From assembly GCA_025363575.1 (NCBI GenBank), contig JANYDM010000071.1, positions 1 to 57,455 on the forward strand: 57,455 bases of DNA, written 5' to 3'. The DNA comes from Betaproteobacteria bacterium. Its GTDB lineage: Bacteria > Pseudomonadota > Gammaproteobacteria > Burkholderiales > SG8-41. Positions 57,455 to 57,455 of this stretch are shown here, piece by piece (position 1 is the stretch's first letter; each line of letters opens with the position of its first letter). The position numbers and the translations under genes are program-made. The notes under the pieces were generated by a model. That model was given only the letters and a program-made list of their open reading frames with translations, searched no databases and had not been told where the DNA came from.

Positions 57455-57455
57455 G

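Overview
This window looks like chromosome from a GC-rich betaproteobacterium. The evidence is gene order: petABC-sspAB, hisGDCBHAFIE-tatABC, mlaFEDCB-bolA-murA and kdsD-kdsC-lptCAB-rpoN-hpf-ptsN-hprK-rapZ are blocks typical of Burkholderiales, Nitrosomonadales and relatives. I cannot name a genus. The window starts in a tRNA-Thr(UGU) and ends in a tRNA-Gly(CCC), both on the minus strand.

Layout. 1-20.5 kb is almost entirely minus-strand housekeeping: a small exported protein, a DsbA-family isomerase, sspB/sspA, cytochrome bc1 (petC, petB, petA), a Nif3-like protein, then after a plus-strand HtrA-type protease the tatABC genes, the whole histidine pathway except hisZ, murA, a BolA protein and the Mla phospholipid transporter. 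41.4-52.1 kb, mostly plus strand, holds a cation/proton antiporter, KDO synthesis (kdsD, kdsC), LPS transport (lptC, lptA, lptB), sigma-54 (rpoN), a ribosome hibernation factor and the PTS-Ntr group (ptsN, hprK, rapZ). 52.1-57.4 kb holds a folate enzyme, a double-thioredoxin protein, mutY and an AsmA-like protein.

The accessory and most interesting part is 20.7-41.4 kb, a roughly 20-kb island between these two core blocks. It encodes an MSHA-like (type IV pilus / type II secretion related) envelope machine: an AAA ATPase with a SPOR domain (MshM-like), a lipoprotein secretin (MshL), a TPR protein (MshN-like), an assembly ATPase with a c-di-GMP-binding type N-domain (MshE), an inner-membrane platform (MshG), a PilM-PilN-like fusion, PilO- and PilP-like proteins, three related minor pseudopilins and one canonical pilin. 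Regulatory genes are built in: a sigma-54-dependent response regulator at the left end, a multi-spanning histidine kinase near the right end, and a near-perfect sigma-54 promoter directly before the pilin gene. The ATPase and permease of what looks like one ABC transporter flank the machine on opposite sides.

Inferred working model: HK -> response regulator -> RpoN drives the major pilin, c-di-GMP gates the assembly ATPase, and the SPOR-domain ATPase places the machine at peptidoglycan. No prepilin peptidase and no PilT-type retraction ATPase is visible here, so the peptidase must be elsewhere and the fibre may be a non-retracting pseudopilus. All functions are read from sequence motifs and gene order; nothing was searched or computed.
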